NCBI GenBank assembly: GCA_016296285.1
Contig: JAEDJP010000035.1
Location: forward strand, 1 to 11,368
Length of the DNA: 11,368 nucleotides
Direction of reading: 5' to 3'
Origin: Bacilli bacterium
Lineage (GTDB): Bacteria; Bacillota_I; Bacilli_A; RFN20; CAG-826
Each line of letters begins with the position of its first letter. The stretch's first letter is position 1. A program made the translations under genes and the position numbers. This document shows, piece by piece, positions 1 to 7,224 of the stretch. The notes under the pieces are model-generated. The model searched no databases and had not been told where the DNA came from. It was given only the letters and a program-made list of their open reading frames with translations.

Positions 1-2
1 CA

Positions 3-1514
3 ATCTCCGAGCAAGAGCTCGAGAAGTTCGAAAACAAGAAAAACGAGGCTTCGCAGAGGGAATCGAGAACTGCCGCGGAATCCAAAACCGCGGAAGAGGC
101 ATACCAAAAGGCGATAGACGACCTAAAAGCCTTCCTCGCGCCCCTTTCCTTATCCTTTGATCCCCTGCATCCCGAGGCAAGCCTAGAAGCTTATCAAAAT
201 CACCAAAACGAGGAATTTGAAAAGCAGGAAGAATCCTTGTCTTCGTTAAGGAAAAGCGTCGATGCCTATCATAAGAGCAGGAAAGCGAAGGAAGACGCGG
301 AGAAAGGCTTGAAGGTTTTACGCGCCCAAGAAACCCAAGAATCCAAAAAGAAGGAGGACATGGGTCTAGGATTGGCCAAACGCAAAGAACGCCTCGCCTC
401 GATCGATCAAGACCTGCTCGGCCAAAGCAAGCAGGCCTTGCAAGAGGAAATCCATTCCTTGGACGACTATCTGAGGGGTTATCAGCAACGAAAAGAAGAA
501 GCCCAAGATCGTTTCGAAACGGAAACGAGAAAGAACGCGGAGATCGCTCGTTTGCTCTTGGATAAAAAGAACGCCTCTCCAAAGCTCGAAGAAGACCTCC
601 TGACGCACGAAAAGGACTTGAACGAATCTTTATCCCAAAAAGGCTTCGCGAGCGTCCTGAAAGCCAAGAATGCCCTTCTAGGAGAACCTCTTGTAAACAC
701 TTATCAAGCGAAGGTCCGTTTCTTTGACCAGCGGCGTTTCGCCTGCGATCAAGAACTCTTCTTGTTGAAGCAAAAGAATGCGGAAGGGCTTGGTATCGAA
801 CCCCTTGATTCCATCGATGCGGAAATCGCCCAAATCAAGATCGAGCTCGAAGCCGCGGATGAAGCCTATTCCAAGGCCATCTCTTGTTATGAAAGCAATC
901 ATAAAGCCCTGGAACGAGCATCTCTTGCCGTCAGGGACCTATCGAGCCAAATCGAGGAAAGCAACGCCGCGGAAGAACTCTCCCTCATCGCCCAAGGAAG
1001 ATATCCTGGCGGCCCGCGCCTCAATTTCGAGACCTACCGCATCCGCCCCCTTTTCGAGGAAATACTCCGTCTTGCGAGCATCAAACTCTATGAAATGAGC
1101 GATGGTGCCTATGACTTTGCCTTAAGCGATGTTTCCCGTGCGAAAGGCAATGCCCAGGCGGGCCTTGATATCGATGTCCGGGATCACCTAAACGGGGAGA
1201 CCCGCGATGTCCGCACCTTATCGGGAGGCGAGACTTTCGAAGCCGCGTTGGCGCTTGCCCTAAGTTTCTCCGAGGCCATCGGGATGAATGCCGGGGGCAT
1301 CGAGATGAACTGCATGTTCATCGACGAAGGCTTCGGCTCTTTGGACGCGGATGTCCTCCGTCGCGCGATCAAAGTCCTGCAAAACCTCTCTTCGGAAGGC
1401 GGGAGAATGATTGGGGTCATCTCTCACGTCGATGCCCTAGAAGAGTCCTTGCCTTCTCAAATCGTGGTCTCCAAGAACGAGTCCGGATCGAGCATCGAGA
1501 TCAAGATGGAATGA
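3..1514 (+). CDS. sbcC: SbcC nuclease subunit (SMC-like ATPase), C-terminal half, 5' end outside window
   Basis: The frame is open from the first base, so this is a 5'-truncated gene of 503 visible residues; an apparent TTG start at 237 is internal. The first roughly 325 residues are charged, heptad-like coiled coil rich in Glu, Lys and Gln. The C-terminal ATPase lobe follows: the ABC signature LSGGE at 1218-1232, Walker B and D-loop CMFIDEGFGSLD at 1311-1346, and the H-loop SHV at 1422-1430. This order and wording is typical of SbcC. By family knowledge, SbcC pairs with SbcD to form an ATP-dependent nuclease that opens DNA hairpins and processes double-strand ends in the cytoplasm. No CxxC zinc hook is seen, so the hook, Walker A and any sbcD lie upstream. 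The gene converges on the surface-protein operon and the two share a terminator. I am confident of the family. Confidence 0.93.
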   Translation: MSEQELEKFENKKNEASQRESRTAAESKTAEEAYQKAIDDLKAFLAPLSLSFDPLHPEASLEAYQNHQNEEFEKQEESLSSLRKSVDAYHKSRKAKEDAEKGLKVLRAQETQESKKKEDMGLGLAKRKERLASIDQDLLGQSKQALQEEIHSLDDYLRGYQQRKEEAQDRFETETRKNAEIARLLLDKKNASPKLEEDLLTHEKDLNESLSQKGFASVLKAKNALLGEPLVNTYQAKVRFFDQRRFACDQELFLLKQKNAEGLGIEPLDSIDAEIAQIKIELEAADEAYSKAISCYESNHKALERASLAVRDLSSQIEESNAAEELSLIAQGRYPGGPRLNFETYRIRPLFEEILRLASIKLYEMSDGAYDFALSDVSRAKGNAQAGLDIDVRDHLNGETRDVRTLSGGETFEAALALALSFSEAIGMNAGGIEMNCMFIDEGFGSLDADVLRRAIKVLQNLSSEGGRMIGVISHVDALEESLPSQIVVSKNESGSSIEIKME

Positions 1515-1543
1515 AAACCAAGCCGCGTTGGCGGCTTGGTTTT
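1514..1543. terminator. Bidirectional rho-independent terminator between convergent genes
   Basis: A perfect 13-bp inverted repeat, AAAACCAAGCCGC (1514-1526) and GCGGCTTGGTTTT (1531-1543), encloses the loop GTTG. The A-run on one side and T-run on the other give a U-tail in both directions, so it should end sbcC on the plus strand and the surface-protein operon on the minus strand. The stem overlaps the last base of the sbcC stop codon and two bases of the minus-strand TAA at 1544-1542. Confidence 0.93.
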
Positions 1544-4500
1544 ACGTTAAGGTCAGGTTAAGTGTCTGCCAGGAACTTCGAACGGTTGCGCCTATCTCCA
1601 AACTTCCGTCTGTCGTAATGTCGGCGCTTCCGTTGATGGAGAGCAGATACGTGACATCGGCAGGCTGATACAAGAAGTAATTGATGGTAACCGCTACCGT
1701 CGAATCGACATATAGGTAGTATTTTTTCTCACTTTCCTTGTACATGACCGCGACGCGGTAATCACATTCCGCGGGCGTGGTCAAGAAGAAGTTGAACACG
1801 GTTTCGGTGACCGTGTTCGGGGTGGAACGATATTCCACGGAACCGAACGTACCGCCATAGCCGTCGCGCGCTTTGTACGAGAAGTCAACGTTCGTGACCC
1901 AGATATTGCCATCGCTCGTGTCGTAACCGCCAAGAGCAATGACATACGTATCGATTTGGAGCTGTTCCTCATCGGTCATGGAGGTGGTTCCGTTTGTGTT
2001 ATAGGAGCCAAGGACCTTGCCATCCTTGTCAAGGGCGCAATAGGAAACCTTTTGGACGGATCGTTCTGTCAGGCGAATAGATTCTGTCGCGGTGATTTGG
2101 AAGAATCCACTACTATCTGGAGCCGTGTAGTCTCCGCTAGAATCAGCGGCGTTTTCCAAACTTAAGAAGTTGCCTGCCCCTTTCTTGAAGGTTGGGGCGA
2201 CGGTAGTGAGGGAAGAACCAATAATCTTCGGAGCAACATATGAGAACGAGATGTTGCCAAGCTCATCGTTTCTTCCGTCGATCGCATTGGACGTGTTTTT
2301 CAAATAGAGCACGATGGATCCTGGCAAGAATGAAGTGGCGTAGAACGGCGTACCCTTGCTCGGCGGAGCCTTAACCATGTAATTTGAAGTGGTTTCCGCC
2401 GGCATCGAAATAACGGCGACCGAGGTTCCTACGATGGTTTGGTAATAGTAGGAAACACCTCCCCCGACAACATCGATGTTCTTGGCGTTATAGCCGGATG
2501 CCGTTAGTAAGCTTTGATCCGCGACAAAATAGTTCATGGATTGGCCGTTTTCGACCGGATCTTTCGTAACGATTGTCATTTCCCATCGGTTGGGCGTGCC
2601 TTCTACAAATACAAAATCCGTATTTTTCATAGTCGCCTGTTGCTCAGGGGTTACTGTGGTTGGTAATGCATTTTCCACGCCATCAATAACGTCATAAAAG
2701 ACAATTGGAACCTCGAATGTTCTCGAATCGATGTGGGCAATTTTGTTATCGAATGTAAAACCGATACCTGTTTGGCTGCTGACTAGTGTATCGGTCTTGT
2801 CAGAATCAGAAAAATTGATGTTGAGCTCGGCGCCTTCATTGTTGATCAATAGGCCAGCGGGATTGGGAGACAATACCCCATTCTCATCCAAATTACCGAA
2901 GAAGAATGTTTTTTCGACTGTTGCAGTGCCAAAAATACTGTAGTCAAATGTAACCTTAATGTGTACGTATGCCGAAAAATAATGAACCCCCTCCAGCAAA
3001 TCTTTAAAGGTCAACGAATCCACGGTAAAAATGACATAATAGCTGCTAACCACACTATCTCTTTTGATTTGGGCATCGATTTTTAACTCCCCCGCCTCTC
3101 CTGTTGGATTCGTTGCATCCAGAGGGTCATCCAACATATAAAAGCCTTCGCATGTATTGACTTTTGCACCAAAGGCCATTCGTCCGGGTTCGAAGTTTGG
3201 AATGCTGATTGAGACGGGAAGGTCATACCGGTCAACGTTTTCGTCGACGTATCGGTTCCATGATTCCCCATACATCCACTGTACTTTTGCTGCTTCAGAA
3301 GGATCCGCGGGATTGTTTCGAACGTCTTTTGGATAAAAATATGCAGTGGGATGTTGCTTAAGGTTGCCCTCTTCATCGGTAATGGGATTGCCGTTCTCGT
3401 CTTTTTCGACAATCAAGCCTTCATTCGCATCCGCTAATGAATGGTCATAATAATGAGGTGATTGACTCGGGACCTGCTTCACGCCGTCTTTCTCATAGTA
3501 AAGGTTATATTCGTGGGTGTTTTCCACGAATTCAGTTTCGGCAAACCCAATCGTTGAAAGAGAGTAATTACGCGCCTCGGCAGCCCCAAGGTTGCTGCCT
3601 TCCATGACATATGTGGTCGATCCCGCTGCGGTGCTGGTGCTGACGGCATCGGAGAAGGGAATGACCTTGCCGCCGTCCGCCATACGGAGAATGCGATCGC
3701 CGTTATCATCGGGTTCTACGCTCGCGGTATCGGCGGTATTGCGAAGGACGAGTTGCTCCTTGGAAATCTGGTGGGTGGGGTCGCCTGCTACGTTGTAGTT
3801 TTGATCAAAGAAGTTGTAGCAAGCCTGGGAATTCAAGGTGAATTGATAATTGCTTCCCTTGCCATATTGGCCACCGAGAGAATCGTATTCAGCATAACCA
3901 TAATAGCCATAGTTGTTGGTGTTGCCTTCAAGAGTGGAAACTCCATCGATCGTGCAACGATTGACGTAAACGTTCGTGAACGTCCCCGAGCGGGTGATGT
4001 GCCCTGCGAGATAACCGACATACGGGGTATCTGTTTTCGTATGGGCTTCGTGCTGAAGGGTCTTGAGGTGGCTTGCCTTGCTCACGTCGATCGTGAAATT
4101 GTCGAAATAGAGGTTGGCACAGGTGCCCGCGGCAGAGACAACTTTCCCGCTGCCATCGAGAATCTCTTCGCCGACGTAACCGAAAATGCCGATGTCACCA
4201 TAGCCTTCGCCCCCGACCGTGAAGTTCGAAATCGTGAGTCCGTTGCCGACAATGTGGTTTCGGAACGGCTTGGCGTTCGAGCCTAAAGGAGGCAAAACGG
4301 CAAGGCCGCCGAGATTCAACGTGCTGGAATAAGTCCCGTCCGCGATGCCGGCGTCGCTATAGTTGTAGACTTGGTAATTGGTGCCGTTCCCGTCGGCGAA
4401 GTCTTTGCCGACCTCGAAGTAATAGTCCGCCGAATCGAACCCCTCCATCGCGTATTGCAATTTGACGAGGTTTTCCCAGTGCTTGGGACGAGTGATGACA

Positions 4501-4700
4501 AAGGGGTTATCCTGCGTGCCATAGGTGTCGTCCGCGGTTTTGCCGACCTTGATATCGAAATAGGAACGTAAGACCGAGCCATTTAGGCCACCCGTATCCA
4601 CGATTTTCGCGGTTGTGAACCAAGCAAGGGAAAGACCGATCGTCCCGATGAGGAAAACGCTGAAGGCGCTCGTTAAGGCGATAAGGGCTTTCTTTTTCAT
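1542..4700 (-). CDS. Large AWFT-type surface-anchored protein with GLUG-like region, 1052 aa
   Basis: Function not known. The N-terminus is a short Lys-rich head and a hydrophobic helix (residues about 5-28) ending in AWFTT at 26-30, which resembles the membrane/signal segment of SipW-cognate and related Bacillota surface proteins. Residues 61-82 (GTQDNPFVIT... then WENLVKLQ) and 152-177 (GNGLTISNF...GIFGYVG) match the preamble and glycine-rich GLUG-like repeats of large cell-surface proteins. The rest is rich in Thr, Ser, Asn, Asp and Tyr, looks beta-rich, and has no LPXTG, C-terminal helix or catalytic motif I can name. It is probably held by its N-terminal helix or released after cleavage. 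Its ATG overlaps the stop of the upstream gene (ATGA, 4700-4697), and AGGTGA lies just before it, so translation is probably coupled. Residues about 387-687 are encoded by distinctly AT-richer DNA. An adhesin or matrix protein is plausible but unproven. Confidence 0.9.
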   Translation of the reverse strand: MKKKALIALTSAFSVFLIGTIGLSLAWFTTAKIVDTGGLNGSVLRSYFDIKVGKTADDTYGTQDNPFVITRPKHWENLVKLQYAMEGFDSADYYFEVGKDFADGNGTNYQVYNYSDAGIADGTYSSTLNLGGLAVLPPLGSNAKPFRNHIVGNGLTISNFTVGGEGYGDIGIFGYVGEEILDGSGKVVSAAGTCANLYFDNFTIDVSKASHLKTLQHEAHTKTDTPYVGYLAGHITRSGTFTNVYVNRCTIDGVSTLEGNTNNYGYYGYAEYDSLGGQYGKGSNYQFTLNSQACYNFFDQNYNVAGDPTHQISKEQLVLRNTADTASVEPDDNGDRILRMADGGKVIPFSDAVSTSTAAGSTTYVMEGSNLGAAEARNYSLSTIGFAETEFVENTHEYNLYYEKDGVKQVPSQSPHYYDHSLADANEGLIVEKDENGNPITDEEGNLKQHPTAYFYPKDVRNNPADPSEAAKVQWMYGESWNRYVDENVDRYDLPVSISIPNFEPGRMAFGAKVNTCEGFYMLDDPLDATNPTGEAGELKIDAQIKRDSVVSSYYVIFTVDSLTFKDLLEGVHYFSAYVHIKVTFDYSIFGTATVEKTFFFGNLDENGVLSPNPAGLLINNEGAELNINFSDSDKTDTLVSSQTGIGFTFDNKIAHIDSRTFEVPIVFYDVIDGVENALPTTVTPEQQATMKNTDFVFVEGTPNRWEMTIVTKDPVENGQSMNYFVADQSLLTASGYNAKNIDVVGGGVSYYYQTIVGTSVAVISMPAETTSNYMVKAPPSKGTPFYATSFLPGSIVLYLKNTSNAIDGRNDELGNISFSYVAPKIIGSSLTTVAPTFKKGAGNFLSLENAADSSGDYTAPDSSGFFQITATESIRLTERSVQKVSYCALDKDGKVLGSYNTNGTTSMTDEEQLQIDTYVIALGGYDTSDGNIWVTNVDFSYKARDGYGGTFGSVEYRSTPNTVTETVFNFFLTTPAECDYRVAVMYKESEKKYYLYVDSTVAVTINYFLYQPADVTYLLSINGSADITTDGSLEIGATVRSSWQTLNLTLT

Positions 4701-5584
4701 GCGCTCTTCACCTCGCCGTATTCAACGCGCATATAGGGGATGTCGTTTGCAAAGCTGATGGAATCCCCCTTCAGAATGTCCGTGGTGCCCCAGGCGTTAT
4801 CGTCGAAATAGTTCTTTTCTTGGAACTTCGTGATGAGGTCGGAAGAGTAATTGTATTCCACGTAGAAGGTGGCGTTCTTCGTGCCCGCGGGCAAGGAAAC
4901 GTCGAGGGTTTTGCTCGAGATCGTGAGGCTCGGGGCTTTCTGGACTTCCGTGATGGATGCGGCAGTGCCGTAGTTCTTACCGACAAACGTGGACGCCTCA
5001 ATCCTCTCATTTTTGAAGAAGGCGACGGCATTTGTGTAGATATCGTTGGCATCGCTTGCCGAGGCCAAAGCCGTGTACCATTCATCGGCAACGGCGGCAA
5101 TACCATCGATCGACGCGACGGCGGCACGGAAATAGATGATGTTGGAAATATACGGGGAAACGTAATTGTTCCCGTCTGCTTTCGCGGAATAGAAGCCTTC
5201 CGTGCAGGAAAGCGCGAGTTGGAGATAACGGGCCTCGGTCTGTTCGCGGATCGTCTGGACGTCGATCTTGATGATGCGGTTGTTGTGCTCGTTGCGGTCC
5301 GTGATGAAGGAATCGTATTCCCCGAGGAAGGGGTCGGGCTCTGCACCCGTGAAGGAAAGCTCTTTGCCTTGACGGGTATCTTCGTCATAGCCGTAGAACT
5401 TGTAGGAGATGCGAAGGTCATCCGTGTTCATGACCTGAACCCCGGTGTAAGAGAGATTCACCGCGCGGACCGTCGTGAACCAAGCGAACGTCGCCGTGCC
5501 AAGCGTCCCGATCCCGAGAAGCGAAAAAAGCGCGGAGAAGATGATTTTCCTCCGGCGCCGTTGACGCAATCTTTCCGAGTACAT
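4697..5584 (-). CDS. AWFT-type membrane-anchored surface protein, 295 aa, first gene of riboswitch-controlled operon
   Basis: Function not known. An Arg-rich head (RQRRRRK, residues 7-13) precedes a hydrophobic helix (about 14-36) ending in AWFTT at 34-38, the same signature as in the next gene. The remaining 255 residues should be outside the membrane. They are polar and contain one Cys, no sorting signal and no catalytic motif I recognise. The C-terminal part (about 215-290) looks beta-rich. The ATG at 5584 is supported by AAGGA at 5597-5593 with 8 bases of spacing. The leader carries a GEMM-I riboswitch, so expression is expected to follow a cyclic dinucleotide. The 4-base overlap with the downstream 1052-residue gene and the shared N-terminal design suggest that both act in one surface structure. 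A pilin-like or accessory subunit role is possible, but I cannot show it. Confidence 0.9.
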   Translation of the reverse strand: MYSERLRQRRRRKIIFSALFSLLGIGTLGTATFAWFTTVRAVNLSYTGVQVMNTDDLRISYKFYGYDEDTRQGKELSFTGAEPDPFLGEYDSFITDRNEHNNRIIKIDVQTIREQTEARYLQLALSCTEGFYSAKADGNNYVSPYISNIIYFRAAVASIDGIAAVADEWYTALASASDANDIYTNAVAFFKNERIEASTFVGKNYGTAASITEVQKAPSLTISSKTLDVSLPAGTKNATFYVEYNYSSDLITKFQEKNYFDDNAWGTTDILKGDSISFANDIPYMRVEYGEVKSA

Positions 5585-5597
5585 GGACGCTTTCCTT
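5585..5597 (-). promoter_or_regulatory. Ribosome binding site and switch-target sequence of the surface operon
   Basis: On the minus strand AAGGA (5597-5593) is followed 8 bases later by ATG (5584-5582). The last six bases before the ATG, GCGUCC (5590-5585), are the exact reverse complement of GGACGC in the riboswitch core (5648-5643). No U-rich terminator lies between aptamer and start codon, so control is more likely at translation initiation than at transcription termination. The pairing is seen in the sequence; its use as a switch is inferred. Confidence 0.6.
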
Positions 5598-5603
5598 GGT
5601 TTA

Positions 5604-5678
5604 CGTCGGCAACTGGCTATCCACGTGGGACCCTTTAGCTTTGCGTCCCCTGCTCACGCAGGGTTTGCTTTTGTCGTG
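5604..5678 (-). ncRNA. GEMM-I riboswitch (c-di-GMP-I class, RF01051-like) with A at the G20 position
   Basis: Read on the minus strand, the region has the GEMM-I hallmarks in order. GCAAACC (5668-5662) leads into a stem CCUGC/GCAGG closed by a GNRA tetraloop GUGA (5657-5654). Next comes the invariant GGACGCAAAGC (5648-5638). A second stem is closed by GCU/AGC with inner UCC/GGA, and the 3' element UAGCC-A-GUUGCCG follows (to 5607). CGAC at 5676-5673 can pair with GUUG at 5613-5610 to close the aptamer. By alignment with the Vibrio Vc2 aptamer, A47 is at 5642 and C92 at 5609, but the base equal to G20 is A (5669). By family knowledge G20 reads one guanine of c-di-GMP, and A at this site is found in GEMM-Ib aptamers that bind 3',3'-cGAMP. 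The riboswitch sits between a -10 box and the surface-protein operon. The class is well supported; the ligand is open. Confidence 0.92.
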
Positions 5679-5682
5679 CACC

Positions 5683-5688
5683 ATTATA
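5683..5688 (-). promoter_or_regulatory. -10 box of the riboswitch and surface-protein operon
   Basis: Minus-strand TATAAT is a perfect -10 hexamer. Transcription would begin about 5677-5674, exactly at the 5' edge of the riboswitch. No good -35 is present at 17 bases (CTTCTC); TTCACC lies 22 bases upstream. A weak -35 beside a palindrome suggests an activated promoter. Confidence 0.7.
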
Positions 5689-5691
5689 ACG

Positions 5692-5706
5692 CCTCCTATA
5701 AGGAGG
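5692..5706. repeat. Perfect 15-bp palindrome beside the riboswitch promoter, possible operator
   Basis: CCTCCT-ATA-AGGAGG is a perfect inverted repeat centred at 5699, in the spacer 4 bases upstream of the -10 box. Its position fits a dimeric regulator site. On the minus strand its half AGGAGG also resembles a Shine-Dalgarno sequence 7 bases before an ATG at 5684, so it may have another reading. Confidence 0.4.
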
Positions 5707-5734
5707 AGAAGGTGAAACTTACTAATTTCTTACT

Positions 5735-5774
5735 TTCTTAGAAAGAAAGAAGGGGCTTGCCGATAAAACCCCTT
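5735..5774 (-). terminator. Rho-independent terminator of the antiporter gene
   Basis: On the minus strand AAGGGGTTT (5774-5766) pairs with AAGCCCCTT (5758-5750), 9 bp with one G-U pair and a 7-base loop. A pyrimidine tract CTTTCTTTCT follows. The stem starts inside the antiporter stop codon. It should insulate the surface operon from antiporter transcription. The tail is interrupted by cytosines, so it is weaker than the 1514-1543 terminator. Confidence 0.75.
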
Positions 5775-7149
5775 AGATGGCCGCTTTTTCCCGCGGGTTT
5801 TCTTTCGGCCCCTCGTGATGGTGGTCACGGTAATGGAGACGCAAAAGAATCGGGGCCAAGAAAGACGTCAGGATGATGAGCCCAAGGGTGAAGGGGATGA
5901 TGCTGTTGTCGACGAGCCCATTGTCCGCTCCGACTTGGGCGGTGACGATGAGAACCTCGGCCCGCGCCATCATGCCGATGCCGATCGCGGAAGAATCCCT
6001 GAGGGGGAATTTCGTGAGCAAGGCCCCAAGGCCCGCCCCGAAGAATTTGCCGAGGATCCCCATGAGGATCCAAACGAAGCCGAAGATGAGGAACATGGTG
6101 TCGAAGGATCCTTGGAAGCCGCTTGAGGAACCCGCCCCGAAAGCCTGAAACATCTTGAGGGCGACGCTGGAGAAGAAGACGGGAGCGAAGATGACGTTCC
6201 CGGTCGTCTCGGTTCGATGATCGATGTAACTCGCGGCGCTCGTGTTCGAGAGGATGAGGCCGGCGATGTAAGCCCCCGTGATGTCCGCGATGTGGAAGAC
6301 CTCGGCAAGCCAGGCCCAAAGGAAGCATAGGCCAAACGCGACCATCGGGAGGCGACGGTGATGGGGGTATTTCTTGCCCATCCAGTCGAAGAGGCGATGC
6401 AAGAAGATCCCTAAGACGATCGAAAGGGCGAAGAACGCGAGCATGATGAGGATGAGGAAAACGATGGACCAAGGTCCTTCCCCGGTCGGGATGACCCAGA
6501 AGGGCGTATCTTCCCCGCCGCCGCTTAGCGACAAGACGAGAGAAAGCGTCACGATGCCGATGACGTCATCGAGGATCGCCGCGGAGACAAGCGCGGTGCC
6601 GACCGGCCCATCGAGTTTGCCAATCTCTTTGAGGGCCGCGACCGTGATGGAGACGCTCGTCGCGGTCAAGATGACGCCATAATAGATATCCGAATAGATG
6701 GGATTCACGCCTCGATCGGCCAAAGCATCGTAAAAGAGGGGATCCATATGGCCGTAAACGCGAAACAAGAAACTTGACAAGAACCCAAGGGCCAAGGGGA
6801 AAAGGACCCCGAACGCCGTGATGGAAAGGCAAGAAAGTCCTTGCTTCTTGATGACTTTGAGATTCGTTTCAAGACCCGCGGAGAAGAGGATGAGGACGAC
6901 CCCGATTTTCGCGAGGTCGTTGATGCCGGAGACGGTATAGTCATTCAGGATGAAGTTCTTGTCCGCGGGGATGAAATAGAAAAGCCCGAGGAGCAATCCC
7001 CCGAGGAGGAAGCCGACGACTTGGGGGACTTTGATCTTGCCCACGAGCAACGAGCAAGCCTTGCCGAAAAGCAAAATGAGGGCAAGGGGAAGAAGAACGA
7101 GATAGGGCTTCCCCTCGAAAGGGGACGCGGCGAACAAAGGCAAGGACAT
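5773..7149 (-). CDS. CPA2-family cation (Na+ or K+)/H+ antiporter
   Basis: The protein has 458 residues and about 12 hydrophobic segments, typical for the monovalent cation:proton antiporter-2 family (KefB/GerN/NapA type). Family marks: VPQVVGFLLGG near residue 41, FSAGLETNL at 89-97, LTATSVSITVAALKE around 161-175, and AAILDDVIGI at 190-199, whose Asp pair (194-195) is the expected ion/proton site. TGAYIAGLIL at 291-300 and GMMARAEV at 392-399, which takes the place of the usual RGE-type motif, also fit. The DD pair, as in electrogenic Na+/H+ exchangers, slightly favours Na+/H+ exchange, but substrate cannot be fixed. The C-terminus is a short His- and Lys-containing tail with no RCK/TrkA-N domain, so it lacks KefB/C-style nucleotide control. 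GGAGGT about 9 bases before the ATG supports the start. It is transcribed alone, divergent from the gene at 7239. Confidence 0.93.
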   Translation of the reverse strand: MSLPLFAASPFEGKPYLVLLPLALILLFGKACSLLVGKIKVPQVVGFLLGGLLLGLFYFIPADKNFILNDYTVSGINDLAKIGVVLILFSAGLETNLKVIKKQGLSCLSITAFGVLFPLALGFLSSFLFRVYGHMDPLFYDALADRGVNPIYSDIYYGVILTATSVSITVAALKEIGKLDGPVGTALVSAAILDDVIGIVTLSLVLSLSGGGEDTPFWVIPTGEGPWSIVFLILIMLAFFALSIVLGIFLHRLFDWMGKKYPHHRRLPMVAFGLCFLWAWLAEVFHIADITGAYIAGLILSNTSAASYIDHRTETTGNVIFAPVFFSSVALKMFQAFGAGSSSGFQGSFDTMFLIFGFVWILMGILGKFFGAGLGALLTKFPLRDSSAIGIGMMARAEVLIVTAQVGADNGLVDNSIIPFTLGLIILTSFLAPILLRLHYRDHHHEGPKENPREKAAI

Positions 7150-7174
7150 GAAGAAGGTACCTCCAAAATCTCGG

Positions 7175-7180
7175 ATTATA
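7175..7180 (-). promoter_or_regulatory. -10 box of the antiporter gene
   Basis: Minus-strand TATAAT gives a predicted start near 7168 and a leader of about 20 bases containing GGAGGT. The -35 at 17 bases (TAACCA) is poor. An inverted repeat CGCCT (7181-7185)/AGGCG (7203-7207) brackets the spacer and could be a regulator site. Confidence 0.6.
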
Positions 7181-7224
7181 CGCCTGTATGCGCAAGGTGG
7201 TTAGGCGTTTTTTCAAAAACCCGT

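Noticed and set aside
237..239. TTG as the start of a complete 425-residue gene
   Set aside because: The frame is open to base 3 with the same coiled-coil character, and SbcC needs an N-terminal ATPase half, so this codon is internal.
3753..4286. 177-codon plus-strand frame opposite the surface protein gene
   Set aside because: A shadow frame of the minus-strand gene, with no ribosome site or recognisable protein.
4820..5638. 272-codon plus-strand frame opposite the 295-residue gene
   Set aside because: An antisense shadow: the minus strand has a membrane helix, ribosome site, gene overlap and riboswitch supporting it.
5733..5745. CTTTCTTAGAAAG palindrome after the antiporter
   Set aside because: A low-complexity T/C and A/G tract that forms part of the terminator tail; I see no independent support for an operator.
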